Positions 59,970 through 64,000 of a stretch of DNA of 64,000 nt are shown here, piece by piece (positions within the stretch are counted from its first letter, which is position 1; each line of letters begins with the position of its first letter). Made by a program: the position numbers and the translations under genes. Origin of the DNA: Halopiger aswanensis (GTDB lineage: Archaea; Halobacteriota; Halobacteria; Halobacteriales; Natrialbaceae); contig NZ_RAPO01000003.1 in assembly GCF_003610195.1 (NCBI RefSeq), forward strand, positions 682,001 to 746,000, in the 5' to 3' direction. The notes under the pieces were generated by a model. That model worked only from the letters and a program-made list of their open reading frames with translations, was not told the origin of the DNA and did no database searches.

Positions 59970-60701
59970 CTATCCGAACCCGAGTAACGACCGCAGCGTT
60001 CGCGTTCGAACGCCACAGTCGTCGGCGAACTCGCAGCCCTCGCACTTGGTGCGGTTGGTCGTGCGCGCCGGCGGCCCGTCCATCTCGCGGACCGTCCGGA
60101 GCACCCGCCGGTAGCGAGCCTTGCGTCGCGTCGTCAACGCGACCGAGCGGACGACCCCGTAAGCCGGGTACTCGAGCCACGCCCGGTCGACCGCCGTCTC
60201 GTGCTCCCACGCCAGCGCCTTCGCGGCCGCGACGGCGTGGACCGACTGGGGATCCCAGACGCCCTGGTCCGGCGGTTCGCCGGTCGAGACGAGCACCGGC
60301 TCGAGGGGATCCTCGAGCACCTTGTGGACGATCCCCCGACAGTCCCGGCCGGTGGCTAGCACGTCTCGATCGGCGGGTGCACAGAGACGGCGCCAGTGGT
60401 CGCGTTCGTCCCCTGAGTCGTCGCCGGTCTCGAGTCGCTCCCGGGTCGCCCCGAGCGTCTTCCGGTACTGCGCGGCCGGGATAGCGATCGGTTCGTCGGC
60501 GAGGGCGGTCGATGGCGCCTCGAGCAACTCGTCGTACCGCGTCGCGAGGTCGCGGACGGCCTCGACGTCCGGAGGTGGCCGTCGCTGGTCGTCGGTGGTG
60601 CGCCGGTAGTAACACTTCCGCGGACAGTACGCCGCCGTTCGAAGATCGCTAAACGAGACGAGCGAGCGGGACACGGGGCGTCTGGCCGCCCCTTCGTACA
60701 A
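59970..60701 (-). CDS. Cas4/RecB-like protein with intact Fe-S cysteines and degenerate nuclease residues
   Basis: A 243-residue protein. The N-terminal AYCPRKCYYRR (C26, C30) and C-terminal TKCEGCEFADDCG (C220, C223, C229) are the iron-sulfur frame of Cas4/AddB-type PD-(D/E)XK proteins. The intervening RecB-like core aligns by hand (CRGIVHKVLEDPLEPVLVST, then GVWDPQSVHAVAAAKALAWE). The catalytic Asp is His126, and the (D/E)xK is Leu137-Val-Ser139, so the enzyme is probably inactive. Q152 is retained. No CRISPR array or cas genes are near. It follows the Cmi4-like gene by 69 bp, on the same strand. The start may be ATG 60701 or GTG 60671. Confidence 0.8.
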   Translation of the reverse strand: MYEGAARRPVSRSLVSFSDLRTAAYCPRKCYYRRTTDDQRRPPPDVEAVRDLATRYDELLEAPSTALADEPIAIPAAQYRKTLGATRERLETGDDSGDERDHWRRLCAPADRDVLATGRDCRGIVHKVLEDPLEPVLVSTGEPPDQGVWDPQSVHAVAAAKALAWEHETAVDRAWLEYPAYGVVRSVALTTRRKARYRRVLRTVREMDGPPARTTNRTKCEGCEFADDCGVRTRTLRSLLGFG

Positions 60702-60770
60702 AAACGCGCGGCCGATACCGCGCGCTCGTCACCGTCGAACCGAGCCGAAGTGGAGTAGCCCGTCGAATCG

Positions 60771-61361
60771 TTAGAAGTCGACGTCCGTCTCCATCCCTTC
60801 GGTCGCGTCCTCGAGGCCGTCCTCGCGAACGTCGGTCGTCATCCGCTCGGAGAGTTCGGCGTCCGCGAGGATGCTGTCGAACTCGTCGCGGTAGCGGTCG
60901 TTGGCCGTCCGGGACTGGTCCTCGGCTTCCGCGACGCGGCGGTAGCGGCGGATCTGGGCCTCGCTGACGTCGTACTCCGCGGCCAGCGTCGCGTCGTCCT
61001 CCTCGCGGCCGCGGATCGCCGTGAGGTCGACTTCGTCGGCGTCGTCGTCGCGGACGAGGTGCAGCGACATTCGGGCCTCGAAGATCTCGTCGGCGTCGAC
61101 GCCGAGTTCCTCGGCGATCGCCGCGTCGCTCTCGTCGTCGTAGAACGCCTTCGCGACCTCGCTGAGTTCGTCGTTCGAGAGGTCGGTCTCGAACTCGTAG
61201 CGCTCGCGCATCTGCGTGATGACGTTCTCGAGGCGCTCCTCGTCGGTTTGTTCGTCCCGCTCGAGCGAACCCCGCGTGTTCTCCTGGGACTCCGTGACGG
61301 TCTCCTCCCCGTCGGTGACGTCGGTGAAGATATCCCGCAGTTCCTCCGTTTTTTCGTTCAT
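60771..61361 (-). CDS. Cmi4-like regulatory protein (conditioned medium-induced protein 4 family)
   Basis: A 196-residue, very acidic protein with Glu/Asp/Thr/Ser-rich ends and two HTH-like segments: FYDDESDAAIAEELGVDADEIFEARMSL and EEDDATLAAEYDVSEAQIRRYRRVAE. The N-terminus MNEKTEELRDIFTDVTDGEETVTE agrees with haloarchaeal proteins named conditioned medium-induced protein 4 (recollection), described as induced by growth-phase signals. No signal peptide or membrane helix is present. TTAAATAG on the minus strand (61385-61392) sits about 28 nt before ATG 61361, a leaderless promoter. Confidence 0.75.
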   Translation of the reverse strand: MNEKTEELRDIFTDVTDGEETVTESQENTRGSLERDEQTDEERLENVITQMRERYEFETDLSNDELSEVAKAFYDDESDAAIAEELGVDADEIFEARMSLHLVRDDDADEVDLTAIRGREEDDATLAAEYDVSEAQIRRYRRVAEAEDQSRTANDRYRDEFDSILADAELSERMTTDVREDGLEDATEGMETDVDF

Positions 61362-61384
61362 GCGTGGACACTCCCGACGGGCGG

Positions 61385-61392
61385 CTATTTAA
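61385..61392 (-). promoter_or_regulatory. TATA box of the cmi4-like gene
   Basis: On the minus strand TTAAATAG, 24-31 nt before the start codon; it is flanked by GGCT/AGCC, a small dyad. Confidence 0.5.
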
Positions 61393-61446
61393 GCCTGTTG
61401 CCAGATAGCGTTGGCGAGAAATCGACCGTGTAGAACCGTTGGAAAC

Positions 61447-61469
61447 TCGAAAATGGTTTCGAATTTTCG
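61447..61469. promoter_or_regulatory. Overlapping dyads between the cmi4-like and etfD-like genes
   Basis: CGAAAAT (61448-61454) and ATTTTCG (61463-61469) form a seven-base inverted repeat with 8-bp spacer. Inside it, TCGAAA-ATGG-TTTCGA (61447-61462) is a second perfect six-base repeat. It lies midway between two leaderless promoters. Confidence 0.5.
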
Positions 61470-61510
61470 CACGACAGCGACGGGATAAACCGGTTGCAAT
61501 CGGGACAAGA

Positions 61511-61517
61511 ATTAAGG
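61511..61517 (+). promoter_or_regulatory. TATA-like box of the etfD-like gene
   Basis: ATTAAGG, 24-30 nt before ATG 61541. Confidence 0.4.
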
Positions 61518-61540
61518 TCCAGTCTTCCGGGTAATTGACT

Positions 61541-63727
61541 ATGAACGTTATCGCCCAGTCGGACGTCGCGCGGGAGACCTACTGGGGCATCAGCGCCACG
61601 GAGTACGCCGTGTTCTACCTCCTGACGGCGATCGCGATCGCCGTCTTCCTGTACGGCGTCTACCGGCGATTCGCCCGGTACGCGGCCGGCGACGACGACC
61701 CGTTCGCTCGCTTGAACGACCTTCCGTCGCGCACGCTGGCTGCGGCGAAGATCGTCCTCTCGAACGAGAAGCAGTTCGATCGGGACCTCTACGGCGGGTT
61801 GATGCACGCCTTCATCCTCTGGGGCTTCCTGACGCTGTTTATCGCGACGTCGATCCTGGCGGTCGACGGCTACGTCTACAAGCCGATCGTCCAGGGGCAC
61901 TTCTGGGAGGGGGACTTCTACCTGGCCTACCAGTTCGTCGTCGACGCGATGGGCCTGCTGTTCGTCGTCGGTCTCGGGATGGCGATCTACCGCCGCTACT
62001 GGGTCCGCAACGAACGCCTCTGGGGTCGCCACACTTCGAGCGAGGACGATCTCTTCATCTGGACGCTGTTCGGCCTCGGCGTCGGCGGCTTCCTGCTCGA
62101 GGGGCTGCGCGTCTACAGCGCCGGGATTCCGGACCACGAGGCCGTCAGCTTCGTCGCCTACGGGATGGCGCTCGCGTTCGATGCGGCCGGGCTCGCGACG
62201 CTCGGTCCCGAGCAGGCCGGAGTAAACGCGGCCGGCCTGAACGCCGAGAACCTCCACTGGCTCGCGTGGTGGTCCCACTCGCTGCTCGCGTTCTTCTTCA
62301 TCGCGTGGATCCCCTACGCAAAGCCGTTCCACATGCTCTCTTCCTTTGCGAACGTCGTCACGCGCGACGAGAAGGCAGGGCGGCGACTCCCCAACGTTCC
62401 CGCCGATCTGGACGCGACCAACGCCGAATCCCTCGACGATTTCACCTGGAAGGAACTGCTCGATCAGGACGCCTGCACCAAGTGCGGCCGCTGTTCCTCG
62501 GTCTGCCCCGCGAAGGCGTCCGACCGGCCGCTGGATCCGCGCAACGTCATCCTCGACCTGAAGTCGTACCGCGAAGATCGCGAGGCCGGCGCCGAACCGC
62601 AGCCGATCATCGCGGACGGCGGCACGTCGGCCACCGACACCGAGACCATGGAGTCCTGTATGGCCTGCATGGCCTGCATGGACGCCTGTCCGGTCGAAAT
62701 CGAGCACCTGCAGTCCTTTACCCGCCTGCAGCGCCAGATGACCGATCAGGGGGACGTCGACTCGAGCGTCCAGGACGTCTTCCAGAACGTGATGCAGAAC
62801 GGCAACACGTTCGGGAACGCGCCGCGCAATCGCGCCGACTGGGCCGACGACCTCGAGTTCGACATCACGGATGCCCGCGAGGAGAAGGTCGACTACCTCT
62901 GGTACGTCGGGGACTATCCGAGCTACGACGAGCGCAACAAACGGGTCGCCCGGTCGCTGGCGACGATCCTACAGGAAGCCGACGTCAGCTTCGGCATCCT
63001 CTTCGAGGACGAGAAGTACGACGGTAACGACGTTCGACGGATCGGCGAGGAGTTCCTCTACGTCGAATTAGCGGGCCACCACGTCGAGACCTGGGAGGAC
63101 TGCGAGTTCGACACGATCGTCTGCACCGACCCCCACTCCTACAACACGTTCAAGAACGAGTACCCGGAGGTCGACTTCGAGGAGTTCGCCGACGACCCCA
63201 TGATGCCGTTCGACTACACCGACGACTGGAACGCCGACGGCGAAATCGAGGTCTATCACTGGACGCAGGCCGTCGAGGAACTGGTTCGGGAGGGCCGGCT
63301 GGACCTGAACGGCGACGAACTCGAGTACACCGTCACCTACCACGACCCCTGCCACCTCGGACGGTACAACGACGAGTACGAGGCCCCGCGCGAACTCATC
63401 CGGGCGACCGGCTGCGAACTCGCGGAGATGCCGCGCAACCGCGCCGACTCGTTCTGCTGTGGCGGCGGCGGTGGCGGGCTCTGGATGGACTTCGAGGAGG
63501 ATCCAAAGCCGAGCGAGGAGCGCCTGCGGGAAGCGCTCGAAGACACCGCGGCCGGCGCGGCGGTGGAGAAATTCGTCGTCGCCTGTCCGATGTGCATGAC
63601 GATGTACGAGGACGGCCGCAAAACCGGCGACTTCGAGGACGAGATCGAGATCGTCGACGTCGCGGAACTACTCGTCGAGGCGATCGGAAAGACCGAAGAC
63701 GCGCGACTCGAGGTCGCTGCGGACTGA
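61541..63727 (+). CDS. Membrane Fe-S oxidoreductase with CCG domain, EtfD/HdrDE-like
   Basis: A 728-residue protein. Residues about 1-290 contain five to six membrane helices of the NarI/cytochrome b type (WGISATEYAVFYLLTAIAIAVFLYG). Two 4Fe-4S motifs follow at C312-C322 (CTKCGRCSSVCP) and C373-C383 (CMACMACMDACP), then one CCG domain with C604 (DPCHLG), C639-C640 (FCCGGGG) and C682-C685 (CPMC). This fused layout resembles EtfD of Actinobacteria, which passes electrons from ETF to the quinone pool in fatty-acid oxidation. It could instead serve another dehydrogenase. ATG 61541; a TTG six bases upstream is unlikely. Confidence 0.9.
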   Translation: MNVIAQSDVARETYWGISATEYAVFYLLTAIAIAVFLYGVYRRFARYAAGDDDPFARLNDLPSRTLAAAKIVLSNEKQFDRDLYGGLMHAFILWGFLTLFIATSILAVDGYVYKPIVQGHFWEGDFYLAYQFVVDAMGLLFVVGLGMAIYRRYWVRNERLWGRHTSSEDDLFIWTLFGLGVGGFLLEGLRVYSAGIPDHEAVSFVAYGMALAFDAAGLATLGPEQAGVNAAGLNAENLHWLAWWSHSLLAFFFIAWIPYAKPFHMLSSFANVVTRDEKAGRRLPNVPADLDATNAESLDDFTWKELLDQDACTKCGRCSSVCPAKASDRPLDPRNVILDLKSYREDREAGAEPQPIIADGGTSATDTETMESCMACMACMDACPVEIEHLQSFTRLQRQMTDQGDVDSSVQDVFQNVMQNGNTFGNAPRNRADWADDLEFDITDAREEKVDYLWYVGDYPSYDERNKRVARSLATILQEADVSFGILFEDEKYDGNDVRRIGEEFLYVELAGHHVETWEDCEFDTIVCTDPHSYNTFKNEYPEVDFEEFADDPMMPFDYTDDWNADGEIEVYHWTQAVEELVREGRLDLNGDELEYTVTYHDPCHLGRYNDEYEAPRELIRATGCELAEMPRNRADSFCCGGGGGGLWMDFEEDPKPSEERLREALEDTAAGAAVEKFVVACPMCMTMYEDGRKTGDFEDEIEIVDVAELLVEAIGKTEDARLEVAAD

Positions 63728-63767
63728 CGCTCGGCTGGAGGCTGGAGCCGACTGCACCGTGGGCCCG

Positions 63768-63938
63768 CTACGCGTAGTGCTCCTCGAGGTAGTCCACGAT
63801 ATCTTCGCTTTCGTAGAGCGTCTCCTCGCGGTCGGCGTCGACGAGGAACGGAATTATGTCCTCGCTGCCGAGGTCGGTTAGCGTTTCGCGAACCGTCTCG
63901 CCGTGCGGACAGCCCTCCGCTTGGTAGCGTTCGAGCAT
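63768..63938 (-). CDS. Very short GST-N/glutaredoxin-like protein, probably internally deleted
   Basis: A 56-residue frame: MLERYQAEGCPHGETVRETL, then TDLGSEDIIPFLVDADREE, ending YLEEHYA. The start and end match haloarchaeal GST-N/glutaredoxin-like proteins (GCPH site, IPFLVD strand, ESEDIVDYLEEHY helix), but about 25 residues of the usual 75-85 between the first helix and the PFLVD strand are absent. It may be a deleted remnant, a natural mini-domain or a short variant. It lies 40 bp after the EtfD-like gene, convergent. The window continues for 62 bp beyond it without another visible gene. Confidence 0.55.
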   Translation of the reverse strand: MLERYQAEGCPHGETVRETLTDLGSEDIIPFLVDADREETLYESEDIVDYLEEHYA

Positions 63939-64000
63939 CCCGATACGGTACGCGGCGGCGATCCGTAAACGGTAGCCGGTACTCGCAGCCGAGCGACGCG

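Noticed and set aside
59970-60701. CRISPR locus near the Cas4-like gene
   Set aside because: No repeat-spacer array or other cas gene is visible; the protein is a stand-alone, probably inactive homologue.
1-64000. tRNA, rRNA or other structured RNA genes
   Set aside because: I found no TTCRANNC-type T-arm with matching acceptor stems and no rRNA-like blocks; a proper covariance search was not possible.

Overview
The window is GC-rich chromosomal DNA of a halophilic archaeon, most likely of the Natrialbales type (Natrinema/Haloterrigena/Natronorubrum-like). The evidence is strongly acidic proteins, many TATA-like boxes about 28-30 nt before a start codon with no ribosome binding site (leaderless transcripts), twin-arginine lipoproteins with Gly/Asn/Asp linkers, a PGF-CTERM-like surface anchor, an archaeal-type IleRS and PRPP synthase, and many small haloarchaeal membrane proteins. 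I see no rRNA, tRNA, CRISPR array, insertion sequence or prophage; this is mostly housekeeping chromosome with short accessory patches.

Layout. 1-1.1 kb: 3' end of a prepilin peptidase, a small membrane protein and a HIT protein. 1.1-4.4 kb: an AT-richer accessory patch carrying a glycerol-phosphate module (TagB/F-like glycerophosphotransferase, sugar/choline-type nucleotidyltransferase, glycerophosphodiesterase). 4.5-11.3 kb: uracil-DNA glycosylase, ileS and a surface gluzincin-type protein. 11.4-18.8 kb: H-NOX-like protein, prs, a lipoprotein, a beta-propeller protein, a phosphohexomutase (glmM-like), membrane proteins and a UspA protein. 18.9-22.7 kb: hisI with a coiled-coil partner, an SGNH esterase and a lipoprotein. 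22.9-28 kb: serA, a PAS histidine kinase, serB and a Bat-type HTH regulator. 28-35.7 kb: Tat-exported amidohydrolase, threonylcarbamoyl-AMP synthase, a redoxin/glutaredoxin pair, a CNNM/CorC-type membrane protein and a PiT phosphate transporter. 35.9-39.7 kb: a four-gene polar amino-acid ABC transporter operon. 39.9-48.5 kb: a DUF5828-like protein, a Met/Gln-rich four-helix Cys protein, upp, a cupin, a mannonate-dehydratase-like enzyme, a DUF2339 membrane protein and an S9 peptidase. 48.8-53.2 kb: a TAXI-type TRAP transporter operon. 53.2-56.5 kb: IMPACT protein, ACT protein, Zn-ribbon protein and hisB. 57.4-59.9 kb: the methionine operon metY-metX. 60-64 kb: a Cas4-like protein with degenerate nuclease residues, a Cmi4-like protein, a large membrane Fe-S oxidoreductase of EtfD type and a very short GST-N/glutaredoxin-like protein.

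Amino-acid metabolism recurs (serA/serB, hisI/hisB, metY/metX, ACT protein, amino-acid ABC transporter), next to phosphate and carboxylate uptake and a redox group.

The best leads for something new are: the glycerol-phosphate module with a leaderless upstream ORF; the Cas4-like protein that keeps the Fe-S cysteines but has lost the nuclease residues; an H-NOX-like protein without an evident haem-ligand histidine; the Met/Gln-rich four-helix Cys protein; and several precise palindromes placed at promoters (metYX, the small membrane gene at 30 kb, the pit/amino-acid transporter divergent region, the cmi4/etfD divergent region).
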